Below are positions 33,700-42,601 of a stretch of 64,000 nucleotides of DNA, piece after piece. Where the stretch lies: contig JAPPCR010000023.1 of NCBI GenBank assembly GCA_028875725.1, positions 593,620 through 657,619 on the forward strand. The letters run 5' to 3'. How positions within the stretch are numbered: position 1 is the first letter of the stretch; each line of letters starts with the position of its first letter. The notes below the pieces were generated by a model. That model was not told the origin of the DNA. It was given only the letters and a program-made list of their open reading frames with translations, and searched no databases. Source of the stretch: Acidobacteriota bacterium. GTDB lineage: Bacteria > Acidobacteriota > Thermoanaerobaculia > Multivoradales > Multivoraceae. The position numbers were made by a program, and so were the translations under genes.

Positions 33700-33726
33700 G
33701 GTGGTCCAGTCAACCTCGATGAAGCG

Positions 33727-36414
33727 CTACCAAGGCATCTTCCGCCCGCTGTACCCCCTCCCCACCTCCGCCGAATCCTCCCGCCGACCCGCCCCAATCA
33801 TCACCCCCCGGTCAATCTGCGCCGCCACATTCTCCGGCAACACATTGTCCAGGAAGAACATCCCCCGCTCCTTCGTCAGCTCCAGCACCATGTCGCCGGC
33901 GGCGACGACCTCGGGCGGCAGCGGCGGGTCGGCCCGACCTTCCAGGTAGCCATACGACAGTCCCAGGTCCCGCGGGCCATGCTCGGCGAAGGCCAGGCCG
34001 GGGACGGAGAGCGTCTCGGCGGCCCGGTCCAGGGCCTGCTGGTCTTCCAGCTTGACGCCGAGCATGATCTCGCCTTCGGGGTTCAGCGGCCAGACGTCGG
34101 CCTTCTGGAGGTACTCCGGGACGCTGAGGCCCCAGACCCAGGCGGCGAAGGTGTGGCTGCCCCAGCCGCGGAGGCCAACGCCTGTTATGTCGATGGCCTG
34201 CTTGTGGATCGGGTAGCGGGCGGCCTGGACGAAGCGCTTGACGCCCTCGGGGTCGCGGGCGCGGGCGAGGTGGACGCCGTGGACGCCCTGGGCGAGGGCC
34301 TGCTGGACCATCCAGCCGCCGGCGGTGACGGTCGGTTCGTCGAGGCCCAGCAGGGGCAGGGAGACGATGACGGTGGGCGTCCGGTGGCCGCTCGGGGTGG
34401 GGCCGGCGTCGACGAGGCCGCGCATGAACTCGCGGAGCGCCGCGAAGTCGAGGGCCACGTGCTCGACGTTGTAGATGATGTAGTCGCCCCAGGTGCCGGC
34501 CATCTGCACGCCTTCCTCGTAGCCGCCGGTGGAGGCGTCGTAGTAGATGGGCTGACCGCGCTCGAGGAGTTCGATGGACTTGTTGACCCGCTGCGGCTCG
34601 TAGTCGGAGACGGCGCGGGCGGCGTCGAAGCCCTTGCCGAAGCCGGGTGAATCGGCGATTTGGCGGTAGGTCGGCAGCAGGCGGAGCTCGGTGACGGCAC
34701 GGTGGTTGCCCCAGAGGGTCAGGTTGCGGCCGGAGGCCGAGTGGACGACGCTCCAACCGCCGTGGCTGGCGACGACGCGGTTGGTGAGGTCGGCGGCGGG
34801 AAGCGGATCCGCGACGATGACCTGGGTCTGGTGGCTGGCCGCAGACCAGGAGGCGCTGAGCATCTGGAGTTCCCGGCCGTCGTCGAGGAATTCTGCCAGT
34901 CCCGCCTCGTTGCCTTCGCCCACGGAACCGTCGCGGATCAGGGACGCGGTGACGATCGCGGTGCCGTCGCTCTGAAGCGACCCGGTGACGATGTTGTTGC
35001 TGAAGCGCGTGGGCTCGAGCCCCTCCTTGGTCTCGATGAGCAGCGTGTCTTCGAGGATCGTGTTGTCCACGACCTCCAGCTCGCTCCGCTGCAGGTAGAA
35101 GCCGCCGTTGAGCGCGGCGACGTTGCCCTCGACCCGACCGCGGCTCTCCATCGTGATGCGCAGGGCGCTGGAGTTGCCGGAGCCGTCGGTATTGCCAAAG
35201 AAGCGGTTGCCGGTGACTTCGACGAAAAAGTCCTCCGCGCTCGGCATCGGGTCGAACGGCCGGTCGTAGCGGTGTTCCTGGCCGCCGACGAACAGGCCGC
35301 CGCCGTCGTCGTTGCCAAAGTTGGCGACGATGACGTTGTCGCGGACCCTGGCCGAGGACCAGTAGGCGACGAAGATGCCGCCGCCGTCGTTGTTGTTGAG
35401 CGCCCAGTTGCCGAGGACGACGTTGCCGGTGATCTCGGGCGACGACCAGTTGAAGACGGAGATGCCGCCGCCGTCGCTGCTGCGCATGGTGTCGGCGGCA
35501 CCGGCGACGTTGTAGATGATGGCGTTGTCGGCGATCACGCCGCCGCACTCGCCGTCGAAGGCGATGCCGGCGCCGCGGCCGGTTTCGGTGCCGTTCTCGG
35601 CGATCAGGTTGTTGCGGATCTCCGGGGCGCCGCCGTTGCGGCAGTAGATGGCGCCGCCGTCGTGGGCTGTTTCGTGGAGGTACTTGGGGGCCCAAGCGGC
35701 GGGGGTGAGGGTGCTGTTGCCCGTGAAGACGTTGTTGGAGAGGACGGGTGAGGCGCCGTCGATGAGGATGCCGCCGCCGGGGGCGCGGACCTGGCCGCCC
35801 TGGATGTGGAGGCCGTCTAGGCGGTTGGTGTTGGCTTCTCCGGAGATGGTGAGGACGCGGTCTTGGCCCTGGGCGTCGAGGATGGTTGGGTGGGCCTGGA
35901 TGTCGCGGTTGCTGGGCCAGTCGGTGGATGTGGGGTTGAAGCCGCCGTAGAGGTCGGTGTTGGGTGGCAGGGTGAGGTTGTGGGTTGGGTAGGTGCCGGC
36001 GGCTATGAGGATGGCTGTCCGGTTGGTGCCGGTTGCGTTGGCGGCGGCGAGGGCGGCGGTGAGGGTGGCGTAGGGGGCGGAGGTGGTGCCGGTGGCTGTG
36101 GCGTCGTCGCCGCTGGTGGTGGAGACGTGGAGGATCTGGGTGTAGGCGTCGAGGTTGACTTCGGTGGTTTGGGGGCCGGTTGTGGCGGTAGTGGGTGTGG
36201 TGAGGGTTAGGAGAAGGAGGGTGGCCAGGGCGACGATGGGTGCTCTGGGTGCGCGGGTCTTCTGACCCGCTCTCGGGCGAAGCCGCGAAGCGGCGCAGCC
36301 CGGACAATAGGGCCGCCGGCCAAAGGCCGGCGACGTTGCTGTCGGCCGCCTTCGGCGGCAGCGGGTCAGAAGACCCGCGCACCCAGAGGTACGGCGGTAG
36401 TAGTCGTGTGACAT
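33727..36414 (-). CDS. right-handed beta-helix domain fused to a HpcH/HpaI-type aldolase
   Basis: The 895-aa protein starts at an ATG just after the upstream stop, behind GGAGG. Residues 10-57 are encoded by a palindromic element, followed by the signal-peptide core VALATLLLLTLTT. Residues about 85-470 are a right-handed parallel beta helix with N-rich turns (GGGIFVAYWSSARVRDNVIV), as in polysaccharide lyases. Residues about 600-880 are a class II aldolase of the HpcH family (SIELLERGQPIYYDAS, GVHGVHLARARDPEGV, LAFAEHGPRDLG), which cleaves 2-keto-3-deoxy sugar acids. Joining a secreted lyase-like domain to an aldolase is unusual. It closes the catabolic operon. Confidence 0.75.
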   Translation of the reverse strand: MSHDYYRRTSGCAGLLTRCRRRRPTATSPAFGRRPYCPGCAASRLRPRAGQKTRAPRAPIVALATLLLLTLTTPTTATTGPQTTEVNLDAYTQILHVSTTSGDDATATGTTSAPYATLTAALAAANATGTNRTAILIAAGTYPTHNLTLPPNTDLYGGFNPTSTDWPSNRDIQAHPTILDAQGQDRVLTISGEANTNRLDGLHIQGGQVRAPGGGILIDGASPVLSNNVFTGNSTLTPAAWAPKYLHETAHDGGAIYCRNGGAPEIRNNLIAENGTETGRGAGIAFDGECGGVIADNAIIYNVAGAADTMRSSDGGGISVFNWSSPEITGNVVLGNWALNNNDGGGIFVAYWSSARVRDNVIVANFGNDDGGGLFVGGQEHRYDRPFDPMPSAEDFFVEVTGNRFFGNTDGSGNSSALRITMESRGRVEGNVAALNGGFYLQRSELEVVDNTILEDTLLIETKEGLEPTRFSNNIVTGSLQSDGTAIVTASLIRDGSVGEGNEAGLAEFLDDGRELQMLSASWSAASHQTQVIVADPLPAADLTNRVVASHGGWSVVHSASGRNLTLWGNHRAVTELRLLPTYRQIADSPGFGKGFDAARAVSDYEPQRVNKSIELLERGQPIYYDASTGGYEEGVQMAGTWGDYIIYNVEHVALDFAALREFMRGLVDAGPTPSGHRTPTVIVSLPLLGLDEPTVTAGGWMVQQALAQGVHGVHLARARDPEGVKRFVQAARYPIHKQAIDITGVGLRGWGSHTFAAWVWGLSVPEYLQKADVWPLNPEGEIMLGVKLEDQQALDRAAETLSVPGLAFAEHGPRDLGLSYGYLEGRADPPLPPEVVAAGDMVLELTKERGMFFLDNVLPENVAAQIDRGVMIGAGRREDSAEVGRGYSGRKMPW
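36245..36386. repeat. compound palindromic element, copy 1
   Basis: 142 bp with exact 26-bp terminal inverted repeats. Each terminus begins CTGGGTGCGCGGGTC and itself folds as GCGGGTC-TTCT-GACCCGC. Inside are smaller hairpins (GCCGC-GAA-GCGGC, GCCGGCC-AAA-GGCCGGC, GCCGCC-TTC-GGCGGC). It lies between the start codon and the signal-peptide core of the beta-helix gene. Confidence 0.9.
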
Positions 36415-36418
36415 CTCC

Positions 36419-39148
36419 CTATCCTCCTTCCACGAACTGCATCGCGTAGAGCTTCGCACCGCGCATGCGGAACACCACCTGCACGGTCCGCCCGGCCAGC
36501 GGGGACACGTCGGCCCCGGTCTCCAGCCAGTCGACTTCCTTCGCGATGAAGTCGCCGTTGACGTAGACGCAGTCGTCGACCGTGTAGCCCTCGATCGGTC
36601 GGCCCCGCTCGTCCAGGAAGCCGACCTGCAGGTAGCCGACGGCGTCGGTGTCGACGTTGAGTTGCAGGCGGTCGCCCTCGAACGTGAGCGGCCGCGTGAC
36701 GACGGTGGTCTCGTGGCCGTACGCACTGTCGAGCGAGATGAACCCGTCGAGGCGCTGGACGAGCCGGTAGACGCCGCGGCCGTCCGGGTCCTGGGTGTGG
36801 GGCGAGTGGTAGTGCGTCTCGCCGAAGTAGTACTGCCAGAGTTCCTCGCCGCGCCGGATCATGCCGTGGCCGATGTAGGCGGTGACCACGTCGCGGCCCT
36901 GGTGGCGGCCGATGCCCACGTAGGCCGGCTCGGGGTGGCGCTTCCAGTCGAGTCCATTGCGGCTGACAGCGATCTGGGATTCGAGCGGGCCGGAACCGAG
37001 GCCGCGCTCCTCCAGGCCCAGCACCGTGCGCGCCTCCGGGCCGTCGCCGTAGTAGTGGAAGTAGCCCACCGGGAAGGCGAGGTAGGTGTCCGGGGCGTAG
37101 GGGTACTTCATCGCCTTGGTGAGGTAGAAGTCGGTGCCCACCGGGTCCTCGGGGGTCGGGTCGAAGAGGTGCGGATACTCCATGCCGAACCCGCCCGGCG
37201 TCAGCGGGCCGTTGTCCACCCACCACGGCAGCGGGTCGCGGAGCGGGTACTCGGCGCGCAGGTCGAGGTACTCCTGCTGCGTCAGCGGCTCAAACGGCTG
37301 GGTCAAGCGCAGGTCCTCGTGTTCCGTGACCACCGAACTGCGCTGCGTCACGCCGCCGGGCGTGTGGAAGATGCCGGAGCGGTGGTAGGACATGTAGACC
37401 TGCCGCTGGTCGTCGTAGTAGGTGCTGCTCTGGGTGCCGGACCGGAACGGCAGGACGATGTTGCGCCGCCGCGTCCAGTCGTAGCCGTCGGCCGAGGTGT
37501 AGAGGTAGAGGCCGCGCCGCTGGTAGTCCGTGAGGTACTTCCAGCGCTCGTCGGGCGGCGCCTGCGGGTCCCAGAAGGGGTTGCCGAGGCCGCCCACCAT
37601 GTCGGGGATGACGATGTTGCGATGGCCGTTGATCTCGCCGCGCCCCTGGTCGGGCCGATCGAAGTGGACGCCGTCGGTCGAGGTGTAGACGGCGAGGTGG
37701 TCCTCTTCCCGCGAGTTGTAGATGCGGATGACGCCGTCGTCGCCGGAGGCGACGGTGAGGTGCTTGCGGAACGTGCCCTTGATGTTGTCGATCACGCGCT
37801 CGGCGCGGCGTGGCGGGTTGACGGTGAAGGTGGCGTCGCCGGTGTCGGCGAGGAGGGCGGCGTCGATGAAGAGGTGTTTACGGGTGGCCAGGTGTAGGGG
37901 GGTGGGGGAAGCGGCGTCGGCGTCTGTGAGGTCGGAGGCGGCGGCGACGGAGGTGTCGGCGAAGTCCGCGAAGAGGAGCGGTGGGCCTTGGGTGAGTTCG
38001 ACGGGTTCGGGGTGGGTGGCGAAGGTTGCGGGTGGGTCGAAGTCGGTTGTGTAGACGAGGCCGCGGCTGACGCGGAACTCGTCGAGGAGACCGGTGAGGC
38101 GGTTGTTCCAGAGGGCGTCGGTGCCGAGGGTGAAGTAGGCCTCTTCGCCTTCGGGGAGGGCTTGGAGGGGGGTTGGCGGTGGTTGCGGCTGGAGGGCGCC
38201 GTCGACGTAGTGGCTTAGCTGGTCGGTGGTGGCGTCGTAGGTGAAGGCGTAGTGGTGCCAGGTGGCGGTGGCAGCGGCGGGGGCAGTGGTTGGTATGTCG
38301 ATGGAGGCGCCGGCGGGTTGGTTGACGAAGATGAAGTGGGCGCGGTCGGCGGACCAGGTGAGCTGCGTGACGATGTCGTTCTCGCCGCGGGGGCCGGTGC
38401 CGATCTCGAAGACGACGGCTTCGCCCGCAGTGGACGAGGCGTCGGCCGGCGTGTCGGTGCGCCGGCCCTCTGGCCGGCTCCCGCCGAAGGCGGCATCGCC
38501 CGGGGAGTGCCAGAACTCGACCGTCCAGTCGAAGTCGCCGAGGTTGATCGCCCTCGTAGTGGGGTTCTTGTGGCCGACCTGCTTGCGGAGGTGGTTCTCG
38601 CCGGAGGTCATGAGCGCCGCGAAGTGGGCGGTGAACCAGCTCAGCGGCTCAACGGTGCGGCCTTCGGGCGTCGGCAGGCGTGCGAGACCGAACTCACCGG
38701 GCTTCTCTTCCGCCGGGGGCACATCGAGCGGCGGATCGAGTGGCGCGAGGAGGAGCGCGTTGCCGTAGCGGCCAGGCGCGACCTGGGCGCCGAGGCCGAG
38801 GGTCAGGACCATGTCGTTGTCGGACATGTCGTCGAGGGTGTGGCTCGGGTAGAGGCCGGCGGGTTCGTCGAAGAGCCAGAGGGCTGTGGTTTCCACGCCA
38901 CTGGTGACGTCGTCGGGAGGTGGACTGCAGGCGGCGAGGCCGAGGAGAAGAAGGAAGGCGGCTGCAACGGCCGCTCGCTGGGTGCGCGGGTCTTCTGACC
39001 CGCCGCCGCCGAAGGCGGCTTCGAGTCGCCGCCGGCGAAGCCGGCGACCACTTCTTCGCCGGCCTACGCCGCTCCGCGGCTCCGGCCAGCAGGCGGGTCG
39101 GAAGACCCGCGCACCCAGAGGGAAGCCAGTGCCCGCGGCGCGGCTCAT
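36419..39148 (-). CDS. lipoprotein with LamG-like domain and glycosidase-like beta-propeller region
   Basis: The 909-aa frame begins with residues encoded by a palindromic element (about 11-57) and then a lipoprotein signal, AFLLLLGLAAC with lipid Cys about 74. Residues about 85-380 look like a concanavalin/LamG domain (ATWHHYAFTYDATTDQLSHY, LLDEFRVSRG). Residues about 440-790 show repeated propeller-type strands (VYTSTDGVHF, LYLYTSADGYDWTRR, IAVSRNGLDWKR) as in GH32/GH43-like proteins. The substrate is unknown; polysaccharide binding or cleavage at the cell surface is likely. It overlaps the PhoD-like gene by ATGA. Confidence 0.75.
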   Translation of the reverse strand: MSRAAGTGFPLGARVFRPACWPEPRSGVGRRRSGRRLRRRRLEAAFGGGGSEDPRTQRAAVAAAFLLLLGLAACSPPPDDVTSGVETTALWLFDEPAGLYPSHTLDDMSDNDMVLTLGLGAQVAPGRYGNALLLAPLDPPLDVPPAEEKPGEFGLARLPTPEGRTVEPLSWFTAHFAALMTSGENHLRKQVGHKNPTTRAINLGDFDWTVEFWHSPGDAAFGGSRPEGRRTDTPADASSTAGEAVVFEIGTGPRGENDIVTQLTWSADRAHFIFVNQPAGASIDIPTTAPAAATATWHHYAFTYDATTDQLSHYVDGALQPQPPPTPLQALPEGEEAYFTLGTDALWNNRLTGLLDEFRVSRGLVYTTDFDPPATFATHPEPVELTQGPPLLFADFADTSVAAASDLTDADAASPTPLHLATRKHLFIDAALLADTGDATFTVNPPRRAERVIDNIKGTFRKHLTVASGDDGVIRIYNSREEDHLAVYTSTDGVHFDRPDQGRGEINGHRNIVIPDMVGGLGNPFWDPQAPPDERWKYLTDYQRRGLYLYTSADGYDWTRRRNIVLPFRSGTQSSTYYDDQRQVYMSYHRSGIFHTPGGVTQRSSVVTEHEDLRLTQPFEPLTQQEYLDLRAEYPLRDPLPWWVDNGPLTPGGFGMEYPHLFDPTPEDPVGTDFYLTKAMKYPYAPDTYLAFPVGYFHYYGDGPEARTVLGLEERGLGSGPLESQIAVSRNGLDWKRHPEPAYVGIGRHQGRDVVTAYIGHGMIRRGEELWQYYFGETHYHSPHTQDPDGRGVYRLVQRLDGFISLDSAYGHETTVVTRPLTFEGDRLQLNVDTDAVGYLQVGFLDERGRPIEGYTVDDCVYVNGDFIAKEVDWLETGADVSPLAGRTVQVVFRMRGAKLYAMQFVEGG
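38978..39118. repeat. compound palindromic element, copy 2 (inverted interior)
   Basis: 141 bp with the same termini, apart from one A-to-G change in the right arm (GCGGGTCGGAAGACC). The interior runs in the opposite orientation to the other copies (GCCGCC-GAA-GGCGGC comes first), so this copy is inverted. It encodes residues about 11-57 of the LamG/propeller lipoprotein. Confidence 0.88.
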
Positions 39149-41097
39149 GACTGTCCCCCGTCTTCGCTGCTGACGGCCAAGTCGGAGTGCGGAATCACCA
39201 GCGTCTCAATCAACTCATCATCAATCGAGTAGATCCGGTACGTCACCCGCGGCTCCTCCCCCGCAGTCTCAAACGTCAGCAGTCCAAACGAGTCCTTCAG
39301 GTTGTAGCTGAACAGCGCCCCCGGTTCCACCGGGTGCGTATGAATGTTCGTCAACTGCCCACTCAGGAGATCATGGAAGGCGTACCCGCTCTCACGCTCG
39401 ATCGCCCACGCCTCGGACCGGTGCCGGTCCGACGAGAGCAGCACCACGCCGGTGACGCCGTTCTCCTCAACGAAGCGGAAGATCTCCTCCCGCTCCTCCG
39501 GGAAGCCCGACCAGGTGTCGCGGCTGCCGGGCTTGGCGCCGTCGGCCCACGCCACCGGGCTGGCGATCACCTTGAAGGTGGCCTCGGAAGCGCGTAGCCC
39601 GTCGAACAGCCAGGCCTTCTGCACCGGGCCCAACATGGTGCGCTCCTCGACGAACGGGTTCGTCCGGTAGGTGCGGCCGTCGAGCAGGAAGAAGTCGACG
39701 TCCCCGAGCGAGAACCGGAACCAGACGCCGGGGTGGGACTCCGACCCGGAAGCCGGGTTGTTCCAGTTGCGCTGGAAGTGCTCGACCATCGGCTGCTTCC
39801 AGGCCGGGCGGTCGACGTAGGGGCCGAGCCAGATGTCGTCGAAGGCTGCGTCGTGGTCGTCCCAGACGGCGTAGACCGGGGTCGCGCTCACCAGGCGCCG
39901 GAACTCGGGGCGGGACTGGCGCTGGTAGTAGGTGTAGTCGTGGAACGGGCCGGGCTGCTCCGGCAGGTCGATGTAGACGTTGTCGCCGAGGAGGAGCAGC
40001 GCCTGCGGGGAGTGGGCGGCGATCGTGTCCCACATGCGTTCGTTGGCGGGCGTGTAGCCGGCGCAGCCGCCGAAGGCGATGGTGACGGTGCCTTGGGGTC
40101 CGGGGGGAGGCGCGGTGCGGAGGGTGTAGCTGGGTGCCTGGGACGGCGGCTGCGAGTGCGGCTGGGGCCCTGGCGCCGTGCCGGCGCCGACGAGGATCCG
40201 GTAGCTGTAGGTGGTGTCCGGCGAGAGGCCGGCGAGGGTGGCCGTGCCGGTGTAGTCCTGATCGACGGTCGTGGTGCCGGAGGCGCTGTAGCGGTCGCCG
40301 CCGGCTGTGGCGACGACTTCGAAGCCGGTCGCGTCGGCGGTGCGGACCCAGACGCTGGCCGTCGTGCCGGTGACGGCGCCGAGCATCGGGCCGTGGACGA
40401 TCTCGTTGTTCGGGCTCGCCGCGTGCAGCGCGAAGGTCGCAGTTGCGGCGAGCGGGGCGAGTAGATCCCGCGGGCCGGCCAGGAAACGGCCGAAGGGCAT
40501 GCCGGCGTCGAGGGCCGCTTGCATGGCGGCTTCGGCTTCGTCGATCTGGTCGAGTCGGGTCAGAGCCACGGCGCGGATGAAGTGCGATTCAGCGTCGGCG
40601 GGGTCGGCGGCTACGCGGGCGTCGGCGAGTTCGAGCGCCCGGGTTGGGTTGCCGTCCAGGATCTCGAGGAGCTGCCGCTGGCCGCGGCGCTTGTAGTAGA
40701 GGTCGGCCGAGCGCTCGTCGAACATGCGGCGGCTCCACTCGTTCTCGGCGCCGTAGAACGGGTGCGGGGAGTCGCCTTCGTAGGCGTCCGGCGGACCGAA
40801 CTCGCCGTAGTTCTCGCCGCCGGGGTTGCCGGCTTCGCGGGCGGCTAGTTCGGTGGTGCGGTCGTCCGCTGGCGCCGCGCAGCCGAGGGTAGTGGCGAGT
40901 AGCAGGGCCGTACACCAAGACGACGCCGTTGCTCTGGGTGCGCGGGTCTTCTGACCCGCCCACGGGCGAAGCCGCGGAGCGGCGCAGCCCGGACAACAGG
41001 GTCGCCGGCTTCGCCGGCGGCGATTCTCCCGCCGCCTTCGGCGGCAGCGGGTCAGAAGACCCGCGCACCCAGTGTTATCGATCCACAAACGCGCCAT
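39145..41097 (-). CDS. PhoD-family alkaline phosphatase/phosphodiesterase lipoprotein
   Basis: The frame is 650 aa from an ATG inside the 3' end of the dehydratase gene. A palindromic element encodes residues about 9-55, followed by lipoprotein signal TALLLATTLGC (Cys about 73). A short TPR-like helical region (about 120-190) and an Fn3-like PhoD N-domain (about 215-310) precede the metallophosphatase domain with FGGC, LLGDNVYID, WDDHDAAFDD and SSDRHRSEAW. PhoD enzymes use Fe/Ca to hydrolyse phosphodiesters and teichoic-type substrates. No start codon exists between the element and the signal core, so translation must begin before it or at a non-standard codon. Confidence 0.8.
   Translation of the reverse strand: MARLWIDNTGCAGLLTRCRRRRRENRRRRSRRPCCPGCAAPRLRPWAGQKTRAPRATASSWCTALLLATTLGCAAPADDRTTELAAREAGNPGGENYGEFGPPDAYEGDSPHPFYGAENEWSRRMFDERSADLYYKRRGQRQLLEILDGNPTRALELADARVAADPADAESHFIRAVALTRLDQIDEAEAAMQAALDAGMPFGRFLAGPRDLLAPLAATATFALHAASPNNEIVHGPMLGAVTGTTASVWVRTADATGFEVVATAGGDRYSASGTTTVDQDYTGTATLAGLSPDTTYSYRILVGAGTAPGPQPHSQPPSQAPSYTLRTAPPPGPQGTVTIAFGGCAGYTPANERMWDTIAAHSPQALLLLGDNVYIDLPEQPGPFHDYTYYQRQSRPEFRRLVSATPVYAVWDDHDAAFDDIWLGPYVDRPAWKQPMVEHFQRNWNNPASGSESHPGVWFRFSLGDVDFFLLDGRTYRTNPFVEERTMLGPVQKAWLFDGLRASEATFKVIASPVAWADGAKPGSRDTWSGFPEEREEIFRFVEENGVTGVVLLSSDRHRSEAWAIERESGYAFHDLLSGQLTNIHTHPVEPGALFSYNLKDSFGLLTFETAGEEPRVTYRIYSIDDELIETLVIPHSDLAVSSEDGGQS
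40934..41072. repeat. compound palindromic element, copy 3
   Basis: 139 bp with perfect termini and the interior order of copies 1, 4 and 5, including GCCGGCTTCGCCGGC and GCCGCCTTCGGCGGC. It starts 3 bp after the stop of the dehydratase gene and is read in frame by the PhoD-like gene. Confidence 0.9.
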
Positions 41098-42394
41098 CTT
41101 CCGTCGACAAGGTGCTCCAGTTCTTCGGCTCGTACGGGAACTTCGCGGCGACTTCCTCGTCGAGGTCGATGCCGAGGCCGGGGCGGCTGGGGAGCTTGGC
41201 GAAGCCGCGTTCGTAGGAGAAGTGGCCGCCGTGGAAGAGGTCCTGCCAGAACGGGTCCTGGCCGCTGCCGATCTCGAGGATGGTGCAGTTCGGGGTGCAC
41301 GCGCAGACGTGCATGGAGGCGAGCGTGCTGACCTCGCTCTGCGGGTTGTGCGGCGACACGTCGACGCGGAAGCCCTCGGCCATGATCGCGATCTTGCGCA
41401 GTTCGGAGATGCCGCCGACGTGGACGACGTCCGGCATGATCACGTCGACGAGCCGCTCCGAGCACAGCGGCGCGAAGTGGTAGCGCGAGGTGAGGCGCTC
41501 GCCGGTCGCCAGCGGCACGCGGGTCTGGGCGCGGATCTGGCGGACCTCCTCGATCACCTCGTTCTCGAGCTGGGTGACCTCCTCCACCCAGAACGGCCGG
41601 TACTCCTCCACCCGGTTGCAGAACTCGACGGCGGAGAGCGGCGTCGGCTTGCCGTGCGCCTCGACGATGATGTCGAAGTCCGGCCCGACGATCTCTCGCA
41701 CCCGGGCGAGGTGCTCGACGCCGCGGCGGATCGACACGCGGTGGTTGATCGGCCGGCCGCCCGGGTAGAAGCCGCCCTTGACGCAGGTCCAGCCGGCTTC
41801 CTTCTTCTGGCGCCAGAGGTCGAGCTCCTCCTCGTAGTCGGCGGCGCGGCGCTTCTTGCGGTGGCTGATCCGTTCGAGGTAGCCCTCGTGGCAGTAGAGC
41901 CGCACCCTGTCGCGGGCCTTGCCGCCGAGGAGCTGCCAGATCGGCTGGCCGAGGGCCTGGCCGAGGATGTCCCACATGGCGATCTCGACCGCGGAGAGGG
42001 CCGACATGAGCACCGGGCCGCCGCGGTAGCGCGGGCCGATGAACATGCCGCGCCAGTGGCGCTCGATCTCGGTCGGGTCCTTGCCGACGAGGTAGCGCTT
42101 GTGGTTCTCGATGGCCGCGGCGACGACTTCGCCCTTGTTGGCGAGGGTGCCTTCGCCGAGGCCGGTGATCCCCTGGTTCGTGTAGAGCTTGACGAAGACG
42201 AAGTTCTCGTCGTTGCCGGCGTCGACGAGGAAGGTCTTGAGGTCCGTGATGCGGAGGTTGAGGGGTTTGGCGTCTTCGAAGGTCTTTTCCAGGGGGCCGG
42301 GTTGTTGTTGCTGGCCGCGGAGAGGGCGGGTGGCGGCGGTGGCGGCGAGGCCGAGGGCGGCTGCGAGCAGGGTTCTTCGGTCGAGGTCAGTCAT
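41075..42394 (-). CDS. TAT-exported mandelate racemase/muconate lactonizing-type dehydratase
   Basis: The 439-aa protein starts with a twin-arginine signal (DRRTLLAAALGLAATAA). It shows the enolase-superfamily capping domain followed by the barrel with metal/catalytic residues in IIVEAHG, FWVEEVTQLEN, LATGERL and the late base region VSPHNPQSEV. This resembles the sugar-acid dehydratase branch (galactonate/mannonate type). Together with the aldolase two genes downstream it would convert a sugar acid to a 2-keto-3-deoxy acid. Periplasmic location of such an enzyme is uncommon but known in environmental genomes. Spacing to the sulfatase is filled by a palindromic element. Confidence 0.85.
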   Translation of the reverse strand: MTDLDRRTLLAAALGLAATAATRPLRGQQQQPGPLEKTFEDAKPLNLRITDLKTFLVDAGNDENFVFVKLYTNQGITGLGEGTLANKGEVVAAAIENHKRYLVGKDPTEIERHWRGMFIGPRYRGGPVLMSALSAVEIAMWDILGQALGQPIWQLLGGKARDRVRLYCHEGYLERISHRKKRRAADYEEELDLWRQKKEAGWTCVKGGFYPGGRPINHRVSIRRGVEHLARVREIVGPDFDIIVEAHGKPTPLSAVEFCNRVEEYRPFWVEEVTQLENEVIEEVRQIRAQTRVPLATGERLTSRYHFAPLCSERLVDVIMPDVVHVGGISELRKIAIMAEGFRVDVSPHNPQSEVSTLASMHVCACTPNCTILEIGSGQDPFWQDLFHGGHFSYERGFAKLPSRPGLGIDLDEEVAAKFPYEPKNWSTLSTEDGAFVDR

Positions 42395-42456
42395 GCGGGT
42401 TGGCCTTCGGGCTCGCCAACTGCGGCAGGGAAACCCGCCATGCCGGCGGCTGTTCT

Positions 42457-42595
42457 CTGGGTGCGCGGGTCTTCTGACCCGCCTGCGGGCGGAGCGGCGG
42501 AGCGGCGTAGCCCGGGGAAAGTGGTCGCCGGCTTCGCCGGCGGCGATTCTGTCGCCGCCTTCGGCGGCAGCGGGTCAGAAGACCCGCGCACCCAG
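42457..42595. repeat. compound palindromic element, copy 4 (intergenic)
   Basis: 139 bp, perfect termini. It starts 6 bp after the sulfatase stop on the minus strand and ends about 60 bp before the dehydratase ATG, so unlike copies 1, 2, 3 and 5 it is outside any reading frame. Confidence 0.9.
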
Positions 42596-42601
42596 CGGAG
42601 T

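Noticed and set aside
33812..36382. 856-aa minus-strand frame overlapping the beta-helix-aldolase gene
   Set aside because: Arg/Pro/His-rich low-complexity translation in the wrong frame of a GC-rich gene; the other frame carries clear domains.
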